Positions 1 to 6,703 of a stretch of 6,703 nt of DNA are shown one piece after another. Position 1 is the stretch's first letter; each line of letters starts with the position of its first letter. Under the pieces are notes generated by a model that saw only the letters and a program-made list of their open reading frames with translations, had not been told where the DNA came from and searched no databases. This DNA is from Bacteroidota bacterium. GTDB taxonomy: Bacteria > Bacteroidota > Kryptoniia > Kryptoniales > JAKASW01. The stretch is from contig JAJYOS010000366.1 of assembly GCA_021796055.1 (NCBI GenBank), forward strand, positions 1 through 6,703, given 5' to 3'. The translations under genes were made by a program, and so were the position numbers.

Positions 1-1
1 G

Positions 2-2407
2 TTTATCGATTCACCGTCGTTAGTGTTCGTGAACCGGAGACTTCCCGTTCCGGTTTACAGGGCCTCTTCTGAAGACGGTTGGCTGGTCATCCGGACCGCC
101 GGGCTTAGTTTAAGGTACAAGAAAGACTCCGGGGAATTCGCCGGTAACAATCTTCAAATAGATTATTACCTGGATGGGACGCCTCTCGTCTGGCATCCGG
201 GCGAGAAAGATACCGCAAACCTGCATGGCACGATCAGAACCCTCGATGGAGTGAAAGGGGCTGTCGCACTCGCGCCCGGTCTCTTGTCGCGCGACGGCTG
301 GGATCTCGTTGACGACAGCCGCCGTCCGCTCCTGGACAACTCAAAATGGAAGTGGGTGATGAACCGGCCGCGGGATGAAGTTCAGGATTGGTATTTCTTC
401 GGATACGGGCACGACTACGAGAAGGCGCTGGGTGATTACGTGAAGATCGCCGGAAGGATACCGATGCCTCCCAGATTCGCTTTTGGTGCGTGGTGGTCGA
501 GGTACTGGGCTTATACTGATGAGGAGCTCAAAAGCCTGGTGAATCAATTTTCGAATCACAATGTACCGCTCGATGTCCTCGTGGTCGATATGGACTGGCA
601 TCAGACTTTCGATCTCAGATGGTCCAAACACGTGCTCGACCAGGCGGGTGAGACGAAAGGGTGGACCGGCTATACATGGAACAAGATTCTTTTTCCGAAT
701 CCGGCGGAATTTCTGGATTGGTGCCATATGAAAGACCTGAAGGTGGTTCTCAACCTGCACCCGGCATCGGGTATTCAACCATGGGAGGAGAGCTACCCGG
801 CCATGGCACGCGCGATGGGAATCAACCCTGCCTCTAACAAGTATATTCCATTCGACCCGACCGACAAGAAGTTCGCGGAGAATTACTTCAATCTTGTCCT
901 CCATCCGCTTGAAAAGATGGGGGTGAACTTCTGGTGGATAGACTGGCAGCAATGGGACACGACGAAAATAAAAAACCTGAACCCGACCTGGTGGCTCAAT
1001 TATACCTTCTATACCGACATGCAGCGTGAAGGAGTCGCCCGGCCTATAATATTGGCGCGATGGGGAGGCCTCGGAGATCACCGGTACCAGATCGGCTTCT
1101 CCGGCGATGTGATTACGGATTGGTCTTCACTGCGGTTCCAGCCTTACTTTACATCGACAGCGGCGAATGTCGGATTCGGTTATTGGAGTCACGACATCGG
1201 CGGACATATCCCCGGCACCGTTTCGCCTGAACTCTACACACGATGGGTTCAGTGGGGAGCTATGAGCCCGATTCTCAGGACTCACACAACGCGAAACGCG
1301 GATGCGGAAAGAAGAATTTGGGCGTATCCGTATCCGTACGCGAAGGCGATGCGGGACGCATTCCTGCTCCGGTATAAATTGCTGCCGTACATTTATACTG
1401 CGTCGAGAAACGCCTACGACACGGGTGTGTCGATGATTCACCCGCTTTACTATGAGTATCCCGATGCGAATGAAGCGTATGAATTCGGTGACGAATACTT
1501 CTTCGGGAATGATCTCATCGTTGCTCCGGTGGTTGATCCGATGTCTGAGGATTCGCTGGTTTCGGCTGAGGATGTCTGGATCCCGCCGGGAACATGGATA
1601 GAGTGGTACAGCGGACAGCGGCTTCAAGGACCAAAAGTGGTCGAGCGACATTACGCGCTGGATGAAATCCCGATTTTTGTCCGGGAAGGCGCGGTTATTC
1701 CGATGCAAACCAAGGTACAAAAAGCGGATATTGGAAGTGTCGATCCGCTCGTCTTGAGAATCTTTCCCGCCCAGACCGGCTCAGGCACCGTTTACGAGGA
1801 CGAGGGCAACTCGGATGGCTACCGGCATGATCAATACAGCAGGACGACGGTTACTTACCATACCGAAAACAACCGCATCATCCATATCATGGTCGACCCC
1901 GCGGTAGGATCTTATAAAGGGATGAAGAAAGAACGCAGTTACGTCGTTCAATTGATGAACGTCTTTCCGCCGGTCAGAGTTGCGTGTAACGGTCAGGAAA
2001 TCAAATATGGTGAAGGCGGTTGGAGTTACGATGGAGACAAACTCGAAACCGTAGTAAAAGTCGGACCGTTCGATGTTAGTCGAAGAGTCATGCTGACATT
2101 CGAGTTCCCGGGTTCCTTTGATTCGCCGCTCCTCGACGGGGTGCGCGGCGAAATTGCCCGTCTTAAGGAAGCGATGAACATTTTAAACCACCTTTGGCCC
2201 GATGACTGGTCGCCTGATATTCTTATCGAAGCCGCACAGACCGGGGATTTTCTTACCCTTTTTCCTGACTCCGCTGAGAGCCGCCTTCAAACGCTCACCC
2301 TCGAACTTGCCGGAATGCGGGGAGCTATAATGAATTTATCCGGTGACCGGAAGACGATCGGAAAGGCCCTGAATCATCTTTCCGATATCCTTCCTGCAAA
2401 TCAGTAG
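2..2407 (+). CDS. Glycoside hydrolase family 31 enzyme (alpha-glucosidase/alpha-xylosidase type), 5'-truncated
   Basis: This enzyme probably hydrolyses an alpha-linked glycoside with retention of configuration; the sugar cannot be told from sequence. The frame is open to the window edge, and the residues before the GTG at 23 (FIDSPSLVFVNRRLPVP) continue the family's N-terminal beta domain. That GTG is therefore internal, and the true start plus any signal peptide lie upstream. The order is the end of the N-terminal domain, the (beta/alpha)8 barrel (about bases 460-1400), and the C-terminal beta domains including a DUF5110-like stretch (about 1745-1860, with FPAQTGSGTVYEDEG). Catalytic signatures are intact: VVDMDWH (Asp codons 587 and 593), nucleophile Asp in WWIDWQQW (codon 941), acid/base Asp in FSGDVITDW (codon 1106), WSHDIGG (Asp codon 1193), and the Arg-x-His pair (codons 1277, 1283). 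Roles are assigned by analogy with characterised GH31 enzymes. A charged helical tail of about 95 residues (from about 2120) follows the last beta domain. Confidence 0.93.
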   Translation, partial: FIDSPSLVFVNRRLPVPVYRASSEDGWLVIRTAGLSLRYKKDSGEFAGNNLQIDYYLDGTPLVWHPGEKDTANLHGTIRTLDGVKGAVALAPGLLSRDGWDLVDDSRRPLLDNSKWKWVMNRPRDEVQDWYFFGYGHDYEKALGDYVKIAGRIPMPPRFAFGAWWSRYWAYTDEELKSLVNQFSNHNVPLDVLVVDMDWHQTFDLRWSKHVLDQAGETKGWTGYTWNKILFPNPAEFLDWCHMKDLKVVLNLHPASGIQPWEESYPAMARAMGINPASNKYIPFDPTDKKFAENYFNLVLHPLEKMGVNFWWIDWQQWDTTKIKNLNPTWWLNYTFYTDMQREGVARPIILARWGGLGDHRYQIGFSGDVITDWSSLRFQPYFTSTAANVGFGYWSHDIGGHIPGTVSPELYTRWVQWGAMSPILRTHTTRNADAERRIWAYPYPYAKAMRDAFLLRYKLLPYIYTASRNAYDTGVSMIHPLYYEYPDANEAYEFGDEYFFGNDLIVAPVVDPMSEDSLVSAEDVWIPPGTWIEWYSGQRLQGPKVVERHYALDEIPIFVREGAVIPMQTKVQKADIGSVDPLVLRIFPAQTGSGTVYEDEGNSDGYRHDQYSRTTVTYHTENNRIIHIMVDPAVGSYKGMKKERSYVVQLMNVFPPVRVACNGQEIKYGEGGWSYDGDKLETVVKVGPFDVSRRVMLTFEFPGSFDSPLLDGVRGEIARLKEAMNILNHLWPDDWSPDILIEAAQTGDFLTLFPDSAESRLQTLTLELAGMRGAIMNLSGDRKTIGKALNHLSDILPANQ

Positions 2408-2423
2408 CAGCTTTTGGTGACTC

Positions 2424-2458
2424 GCCGGGAGAAATTGATAATCCGACAATCTCCCGGC
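2424..2458 (+). terminator. Hairpin after the GH31 gene, terminator-like but without a U-tract
   Basis: GCCGGGAGA (2424-2432) pairs perfectly with TCTCCCGGC (2450-2458), starting 17 bases after the GH31 stop. TTG/CAA at 2435-2437/2447-2449 can extend the stem across a two-base bulge. Placement suits 3'-end formation or mRNA stabilisation. No T-run follows on either strand, so it is not a canonical intrinsic terminator. A second hairpin, CCGGCC/GGCCGG (2454-2459/2468-2473), shares its right arm, so the two are mutually exclusive. Confidence 0.45.
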
Positions 2459-2527
2459 CGCTGCTTAGGCCGGTTGCCTTGGTGCACCAGATCATACTTA
2501 TATCTGCGGAACATAGCAGCGTGTAAA

Positions 2528-2607
2528 TGCGTTTTGCTTCTTAGTTGTCTGGTGCCATTCCAAATGAACTCGGCAAACGCAGTACGGTTAAAACCATTTT
2601 TGGAATG
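2528..2607 (+). other. Two interleaved inverted repeats with pseudoknot topology
   Basis: Stem A pairs TGCGTTTTGC (2528-2537) with GCAAACGCA (2573-2581): 9 bp with one bulged T. Stem B pairs CATTCCAAATG (2556-2566) with 2595-2607, ending in TTTGGAATG: 11 bp with a two-base bulge at 2597-2598. The order A-B-A'-B' is the arrangement of an H-type pseudoknot; the loops are 18, 6 and 13 bases. An 8-bp repeat, GCACCAGA/TCTGGTGC (2484-2491/2548-2555), ends directly against stem B. The pairing is read from sequence; that it forms in RNA, and on which strand, is inference. Confidence 0.35.
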
Positions 2608-2669
2608 AGCATTTTGCCACGCTTCTTCTGGCGGGACCATCCGTCGAGATGTTCTCGTAGTTTCCGATC

Positions 2670-2709
2670 CCACCGTCATCCGATGTGGAGGTTCTAATGA
2701 TTACGGTGG
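2670..2709 (+). repeat. Imperfect 11-bp inverted repeat upstream of the propeller gene
   Basis: CCACCGTCATC (2670-2680) pairs with GATTACGGTGG (2699-2709) at 10 of 11 positions, leaving an 18-base loop. The loop contains a strong Shine-Dalgarno core GGAGG (2687-2691) and the first two bases of the ATG at 2697. No T-run follows. It could be a leader hairpin affecting ribosome access or an operator-like site; the sequence does not decide. Confidence 0.35.
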
Positions 2710-2723
2710 ACCCTGACGACTAA
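2697..2723 (+). CDS. Candidate 8-codon leader frame (MITVDPDD)
   Basis: GGAGG at 2687-2691 lies five bases before ATG at 2697, better ribosome-binding spacing and strength than most real starts here. The frame reads MITVDPDD and ends in TAA at 2721-2723, leaving 54 bases before the TTG start of the propeller gene. It could be a translated leader peptide or a ribosome standby site. At this length chance is a serious alternative, and the peptide lacks the repeated-codon signature of classical attenuators. Confidence 0.18.
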   Translation: MITVDPDD

Positions 2724-2763
2724 GAGTCATCGATCTTGTTGAGTTAGAGGCAGCACTAACACG

Positions 2764-2770
2764 AAAGGAA
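2764..2770 (+). promoter_or_regulatory. Ribosome binding site that fixes the TTG start of the propeller gene
   Basis: AAAGGAA sits seven bases before TTG at 2778. An in-frame TAA at 2757-2759 blocks any earlier start, and no ATG or GTG occurs in frame between it and 2778. The coding frame directly downstream gives a signal peptide, so TTG is the best-supported initiator. Confidence 0.7.
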
Positions 2771-2777
2771 ATCAGAA

Positions 2778-5700
2778 TTGAAATCGAATCCTCGTTTCAG
2801 TAGGGCCAGAAAATCGTGTCCGGTTGGTCGGCAATCCTTCACCGTTCCATTTGCCGCCTATAGCGGATTGCTCCTGGTAATTTTCTTTATAGCAGCGAAA
2901 ACGTTGTTCGCACAGGATATTCCGCAGCAGGCTTATGCAGCCATGCGATGGAGGCTTGTCGGTCCCTTCAGGGCTGGACGCGCACTCGCCGCGGCAGGCA
3001 TTCCCGGAAATCCATACACGTTTTACTTCGGGTCCGTCGACGGTGGAGTCTGGAAAACGACCAACGCCGGCCTGACATGGGGTGAAATTTCGGACGGCCA
3101 GATGAATCCATCCATCGGTGCGCTGGCGATTTCTGCTTCCAACCCGGACGTCATCTATGTCGGCACCGGCGAAGCTGACATGCGCTCCGATATGACTTAC
3201 GGTGACGGTATGTACAAATCCACCGACGGCGGAGTTCATTGGGAACATGTAGGTCTCGAGGATACGCGTCAGATAGGAAAGATTCTGATCGACCCGGCGA
3301 ATCCCGACCTTGTTCTGGTTGCCGCGCTCGGTCACGGATACGATTCGAATGCGGAAAGAGGTGTTTTCCGGACGAGTGATGGCGGCAAGACATGGTCGAA
3401 GGTCCTTTATAAAGGGCCGGATGCGGGAGCAATTGACCTTGCATGGGATCCCGGCGATCCGGCGATCGTGTATGCCGCGTTGTGGCAGGCTCGCAGGCCG
3501 GCCTGGAGCCAGTATCCACCTGACCAGGGAGGTGAAAGCGGAATTTACAAGTCGACTGATGAAGGGAAAACGTGGACTGAGATCGAAACGCAGGGCCTTC
3601 CAGCGAAACCGTACGGTAGAATCGGAGTGTCCGTTGCCGCAAACTCAAAGGGTATGGATGTGTTTGCACTCGTGAGCACGCTCAAGTCCGGTTCCGGTCT
3701 GTATCATTCATCCGACGGCGGGCAAAGCTGGCAGCTTCTCAGCACAGATCCTCGCATCACAACACGGATGTGGTACTTCGGAACGGTGCTTGTCGATCCT
3801 CAAAACCCGCAGACCGTCTACATTCCTAACAGGTCTGTGATGCGTTCCACGGACGGCGGTAAGACCTTCACGGCGATCAAGGGATCTCCCGGTGGAGACG
3901 ATTATCACTACTTGTGGGTCGACCCCACCGACGACAGTCGTATGATAGTTGCCAGCGATCAGGGTACCGTCATCAGTGTCGATGGCGGAAAAACCTGGAG
4001 CAGCTGGTACAACCAGCCGACGGCTCAGTTCTATCATGTCATTACAGACAACAATTTCCCATACAGAATTTACGGAGCCCAGCAGGACGCGGGAACGGTT
4101 TGTATCGCGAGCAGAAGCGATTATGGGGAAATCACGTTCAGAGACTGGATGCCGGTTGGAGCAGGCGAAGCAGGCTATATCGCCCCCGACCCGCTGAATC
4201 CGAACATCGTCTACGGAGGAGATACTTACGGCGGGGTTTTCAGGTTCAACCGTGTTACAGGTCAGTCTCAGGTCATCTCCCCTTCGCTCCTGTCCGATTT
4301 TTATACTCCGGCACCGAAGAGAAAGTTCCGCTTCACGTGGACTTCACCGATCGTCTTCGACAAACGTGATCCGCGCATCCTCTATCTTGGAGCTCAAGTC
4401 TTGCTGCAAACCAGGGATGGTGGACTCCACTGGCAGGCAATCAGTCCGGATCTTACCCGGGCCGGGGAGAAGCAAGCTGTCGGGGACACATCCCACGTCG
4501 GCTGGGGAGTTATTTATACAGTGGCACCGTCACCTGTACGCGCAGGATTGATATGGGTCGGCTCCGACGACGGCTTGATACATATTACAAAAGATGGAGG
4601 TCGCCATTGGACAAATGTGACTCCGAAGGGCCTTCCTCCATGGAGCAAAATCAGTCTGATCGAAGCTTCCCCTTTTGACGCGGGCGAAGCTTACGCTGCA
4701 GTTAACAGACACAGATTGGGCGACTTCGCTCCATACATTTACAGAACAACCGATTTCGGAGCACGTTGGACGCGTGCTGATAAGGGTATTGGCCCCATGT
4801 CGTACGTCCACGCGGTGAGATGTGACCCGGCGAAAAAAGGACTGCTCTACGCAGGAACCGAAACCGGAGTCTATGTGTCGTTCGATGACGGCGACAATTG
4901 GCAGTCTCTCCAGCTGAATCTTCCCGAAGCATCGGTGCGGGATCTCGCCGTGCACAACAATGATCTCATAGCTGCCACACACGGAAGGGCGTTCTGGATC
5001 CTTGACGACCTGACGCCCCTTGAGCAGTTGGACACGAAAGTGATTAACTCGGAAGTTCATCTTTTTGCTCCCGAGACGGCGGTCCGGATCAGACGGAGCG
5101 TGAACACGGACACTCCTCTCCCTCCGGAAATACCCCATGGCACGAACCCTCCGGCGGGCGCGATCGTCGACTATTATCTTAGGAATGCTGCCTCGGCCCA
5201 GGTCACACTCGATATATTCGACGATAACGGAAATCTCGTGAACCACTTCTCGAGCCGGGAAGTGCCGCCTAACCCGGATCATCCACCGTACTTTATGGAT
5301 GCCTGGCTTCCTGAATTCAAACCATTGACTTCGCATGCGGGCCTTAACAGGTTTGCCTGGGATCTGCGCTATGCTTCGCCCCCGTCGAATGCTCACGGCT
5401 ATACGATGGCGGTTGCCAACCTCCACAGTGCTGCAGAGCCTGAGGGCCCGCTTGTTCTTCCGGGAAAATATAAAGTCGTGCTCAAGGTGGATGGACGATC
5501 CTACACTCGGATGCTTCGGGTTAATATGGACCCGAGGGTTCAGGTAAGTGAGTCGGCGCTGAGGAACCAGCTGGCTCTTGCAATTGATGTTTGGAATACG
5601 ATGTCGGATGCGGGCGCGCTTAGGACTTCTCTCGATAGTCTGAAGGCTCAGCTGGCCGTTCTGGAATCTTCTCCAAGTTTGAATTCCGGTATAAAGCAAT

Positions 5701-5999
5701 CGATAAATGACTTCTCTCAAGGAATTGACTCGCTCTCCGCTTCAATGAAAGACGGAGAACTGGCGGGGCTCGAAGAAGATGTCATGAGTGCGGACCGGAA
5801 ACCCACCTCACAAATGCAACAGGCATATGAAGTCCTGAAGGGCAATATTTCCTCTTCAGAGGAGATTTGGCTGAAGCTGAAGAGCGGGAGCCTGGCCAGG
5901 GTGAACAGTGAGCTTGATAATGCAGGTCTCGCGCCTCTTCGTCTGGTGGAACAATTGGAGAGACATCTAGTTGTCCCCGGTGGGTCAGGAAAGGAATAG
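2778..5999 (+). CDS. Exported sortilin/VPS10-like beta-propeller protein with Asp-box (BNR) repeats
   Basis: A 1073-residue protein of the large bacterial family usually labelled 'glycosyl hydrolase, BNR repeat' or 'VPS10/sortilin-like'. Its biochemical role is not established. Residues 1-45 form a signal peptide: a basic start, hydrophobic core about 25-40, likely cleavage after LFA (45). Asp-box motifs (S/T-x-D-x-G-x-x-W/F) lie at about 148, 199, 259, 311, 357, 400, 545, 604, 657 and 701, plus a degenerate one with Asn at 94, consistent with one or two propellers. Family hallmarks include QFYHVITDNNFPYRIYGAQQD (from 417), IAPDPLNPNIVYGG (468-481), GSDDGLIHITKDGG (595-608) and ATHGRAFWILDDLTPL (733-748). 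About 755-920 is a beta-rich region with an Ig-like end (LPGKYKVVLKVDG, 894-906); about 925-1066 is helical. No peptidase or glycosidase catalytic set is evident, so binding or scaffolding is as likely as hydrolysis. Length is normal for the family. Confidence 0.9.
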   Translation: MKSNPRFSRARKSCPVGRQSFTVPFAAYSGLLLVIFFIAAKTLFAQDIPQQAYAAMRWRLVGPFRAGRALAAAGIPGNPYTFYFGSVDGGVWKTTNAGLTWGEISDGQMNPSIGALAISASNPDVIYVGTGEADMRSDMTYGDGMYKSTDGGVHWEHVGLEDTRQIGKILIDPANPDLVLVAALGHGYDSNAERGVFRTSDGGKTWSKVLYKGPDAGAIDLAWDPGDPAIVYAALWQARRPAWSQYPPDQGGESGIYKSTDEGKTWTEIETQGLPAKPYGRIGVSVAANSKGMDVFALVSTLKSGSGLYHSSDGGQSWQLLSTDPRITTRMWYFGTVLVDPQNPQTVYIPNRSVMRSTDGGKTFTAIKGSPGGDDYHYLWVDPTDDSRMIVASDQGTVISVDGGKTWSSWYNQPTAQFYHVITDNNFPYRIYGAQQDAGTVCIASRSDYGEITFRDWMPVGAGEAGYIAPDPLNPNIVYGGDTYGGVFRFNRVTGQSQVISPSLLSDFYTPAPKRKFRFTWTSPIVFDKRDPRILYLGAQVLLQTRDGGLHWQAISPDLTRAGEKQAVGDTSHVGWGVIYTVAPSPVRAGLIWVGSDDGLIHITKDGGRHWTNVTPKGLPPWSKISLIEASPFDAGEAYAAVNRHRLGDFAPYIYRTTDFGARWTRADKGIGPMSYVHAVRCDPAKKGLLYAGTETGVYVSFDDGDNWQSLQLNLPEASVRDLAVHNNDLIAATHGRAFWILDDLTPLEQLDTKVINSEVHLFAPETAVRIRRSVNTDTPLPPEIPHGTNPPAGAIVDYYLRNAASAQVTLDIFDDNGNLVNHFSSREVPPNPDHPPYFMDAWLPEFKPLTSHAGLNRFAWDLRYASPPSNAHGYTMAVANLHSAAEPEGPLVLPGKYKVVLKVDGRSYTRMLRVNMDPRVQVSESALRNQLALAIDVWNTMSDAGALRTSLDSLKAQLAVLESSPSLNSGIKQSINDFSQGIDSLSASMKDGELAGLEEDVMSADRKPTSQMQQAYEVLKGNISSSEEIWLKLKSGSLARVNSELDNAGLAPLRLVEQLERHLVVPGGSGKE

Positions 6000-6020
6000 T
6001 CGTCCGGGCAAAACACTGAT

Positions 6021-6062
6021 CACCTCGGAGTAGATCTGCCTGGCGCCGATGTTGCCGAGGTG
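6021..6062 (+). repeat. 8-bp inverted repeat downstream of the propeller gene
   Basis: CACCTCGG (6021-6028) and CCGAGGTG (6055-6062) are perfect inverted copies, 22 bases after the stop of the propeller gene, with a 26-base loop. The position suits a 3'-end hairpin, but the loop is long and no T-run follows, so a terminator role is only a possibility. Confidence 0.3.
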
Positions 6063-6092
6063 GAACAGTCGTGCGCAAATCGCGCCAGAGGA

Positions 6093-6122
6093 TTAGGAAA
6101 CTCCCGCTGAATCCCGTATAAT
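6093..6122 (+). promoter_or_regulatory. Candidate sigma-70-type promoter for the radical SAM gene
   Basis: A perfect TATAAT (6117-6122) lies 30 bases before the ATG at 6153. The best -35 candidate is TTAGGA (6093-6098) at 18-base spacing, matching only three of six consensus positions. Together with the 153-base gap after the previous gene, this suggests separate transcription. If the host uses a Bacteroidota-type primary sigma factor, the match means less. Confidence 0.4.
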
Positions 6123-6152
6123 TCTCGTGAATCGATCGAATGCCGATTGTGT

Positions 6153-6703
6153 ATGCGAATTCTCTTGATTCAACCGGGAATAAGCGCGAATAGATTTGCG
6201 CGCCCCTTCGGCGCCGTGGAACCCCTCGGCCTCGAATCGCTCGCGGCTGTATTTAAATCGGTGGCCGACGTTGAATTTATTGATATGAGGTTCGCATCGA
6301 CCGAAGAACTTGTCCGGAGACTGTCCGAAGACAATATCCGTGCGTGCGGACTGACGTCCAGTTTCACAATGGACTACAAGCCCACCGTCGCTCTCTCCAG
6401 GATGATCAAGGAAGTCGACTCTCGCATTTTTGTCTTCGTCGGCGGCCATCATCCTTCCCTTCGCCCCATCGATTTCTTTCTACCGACGATTGATGCAGTC
6501 GTGGTCGGTGAAGGGGAGAATACGGTGGTGGATCTGCATCGCTGTATTGAGGGAGGCGGCCGCCTTGAAGCGGTGGATGGGCTCGCAGTTAACACACCGG
6601 AGCATCAATTCTTGACCCATCCGCGTCCCCTGATCAAGTCTCTGGATTCGATATTGCCGCCGGAACGTTCGCTTGTGAACATTTACAGAAAAAAGTACCG
6701 TCT
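6153..6703 (+). CDS. B12-binding-domain radical SAM protein, N-terminal part, cut by the window end
   Basis: The frame stays open to the last base (183 full codons). It begins MRILLIQPG, the usual first beta strand of the cobalamin-binding (Rossmann-like) domain in this class, followed by PFGAVEPLGLESLAAVFK (18-35). Later hallmarks are GLTSSFTMDYKPT (66-78), FVGGHHPSLRP (95-105) and DAVVVGEGENTVVDL (114-128). The segment DSILPPERSLVNIYRKKYR (165-183) is the typical linker into the radical SAM barrel. The CxxxCxxC iron-sulfur motif would follow but lies outside the window, so radical SAM assignment rests on the N-terminal domain. Such proteins are cytosolic and often methylate or rearrange unactivated carbons in lipid, cofactor or natural-product pathways; this substrate is unknown. 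ATG 6153 is preferred because it yields the canonical start; the in-frame stop upstream is at 6108-6110. No clear Shine-Dalgarno precedes it. Confidence 0.82.
   Translation, partial: MRILLIQPGISANRFARPFGAVEPLGLESLAAVFKSVADVEFIDMRFASTEELVRRLSEDNIRACGLTSSFTMDYKPTVALSRMIKEVDSRIFVFVGGHHPSLRPIDFFLPTIDAVVVGEGENTVVDLHRCIEGGGRLEAVDGLAVNTPEHQFLTHPRPLIKSLDSILPPERSLVNIYRKKYR

Larger units (their letters stand above)
2408..2777. other. Structured 370-base intergenic region
   Basis: The gap separates the GH31 stop from the TTG start of the propeller gene. Neither strand carries a frame resembling a known protein. It has an unusual density of inverted repeats: 2424-2432/2450-2458, 2454-2459/2468-2473, a perfect 10-bp palindrome at 2480-2489, 2484-2491/2548-2555, 2528-2537/2573-2581, 2556-2566/2595-2607, 2645-2649/2653-2657 and 2670-2680/2699-2709. 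It could be a structured untranslated leader, a small RNA or a decayed element. No convincing sigma-70 promoter was found, so the transcription start of the downstream gene is unplaced. Confidence 0.6.

Noticed and set aside
23..25. GTG at 23 as the start of the GH31 gene
   Set aside because: The frame is open to the window edge, and the upstream residues (FIDSPSL) continue the conserved N-terminal domain, so it is an internal Val codon.
2474..2504. Possible promoter TTGCCT...TATATC in the gap
   Set aside because: Only four of six matches in each box at a poor 19-base spacing; not distinguishable from chance.
2528..2607. Integron attC recombination site
   Set aside because: The imperfect hairpins suggested it, but the required RYYYAAC and GTTRRRY core sites are not present at the ends and no cassette structure is seen.
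2414..2608. 64-codon plus-strand frame with a TTG start
   Set aside because: It runs through the hairpin and pseudoknot arms, has no ribosome binding site and resembles no known small protein.
2401..2679. 92-codon minus-strand frame covering most of the intergenic region
   Set aside because: No Shine-Dalgarno before its ATG, no recognisable motif, and it overlaps the GH31 stop and several inverted repeats. It may be a chance frame.
4530..5720. 396-codon minus-strand frame inside the propeller gene
   Set aside because: The opposite strand is clearly a conserved family protein; the antisense product is Arg-rich with no domain pattern, as expected of a shadow frame.
6093..6452. 119-codon minus-strand frame overlapping the third gene
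   Set aside because: The plus strand here encodes a well-motivated B12-binding domain; the antisense frame shows no domain pattern.

Overview
The window looks like part of a bacterial chromosome of moderate to slightly high GC content. It has three genes on the + strand and two intergenic gaps; I see no mobile element, tRNA, rRNA or CRISPR array. The protein families and a TTG start with a good Shine-Dalgarno point to an uncultured heterotroph of the FCB/Ignavibacteria or Acidobacteriota type. That placement is inferred from gene content and is weak.

Layout. (1) Bases 2-2407 hold a 5'-truncated glycoside hydrolase family 31 (alpha-glucosidase/alpha-xylosidase superfamily) enzyme with an intact catalytic barrel and an all-helical C-terminal tail. 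(2) Bases 2408-2777 are a 370-base gap with no convincing ordinary gene but many inverted repeats: a hairpin just after the GH31 stop, two interleaved stems with pseudoknot topology, and a hairpin whose loop carries a strong Shine-Dalgarno in front of an 8-codon open frame. (3) Bases 2778-5999 encode a large exported beta-propeller protein of the sortilin/VPS10-like, Asp-box (BNR) repeat family, with a TTG start. (4) Bases 6000-6152 are a short gap with an 8-bp inverted repeat and a perfect TATAAT box. (5) Bases 6153-6703 are the start of a B12-binding-domain radical SAM protein cut by the window end, recognisable from its MRILLIQPG start and GGHHPS / VVVGEGE motifs.

How they fit. The GH31 enzyme and the propeller protein are probably both envelope or exported proteins of a polysaccharide- or protein-degrading bacterium. 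The 370-base gap with hairpins argues against one simple operon, and the radical SAM gene seems to have its own promoter and an unrelated role. The gene families are known ones. I found no clear new multi-gene system; the least explained part is the structured gap at 2408-2777.
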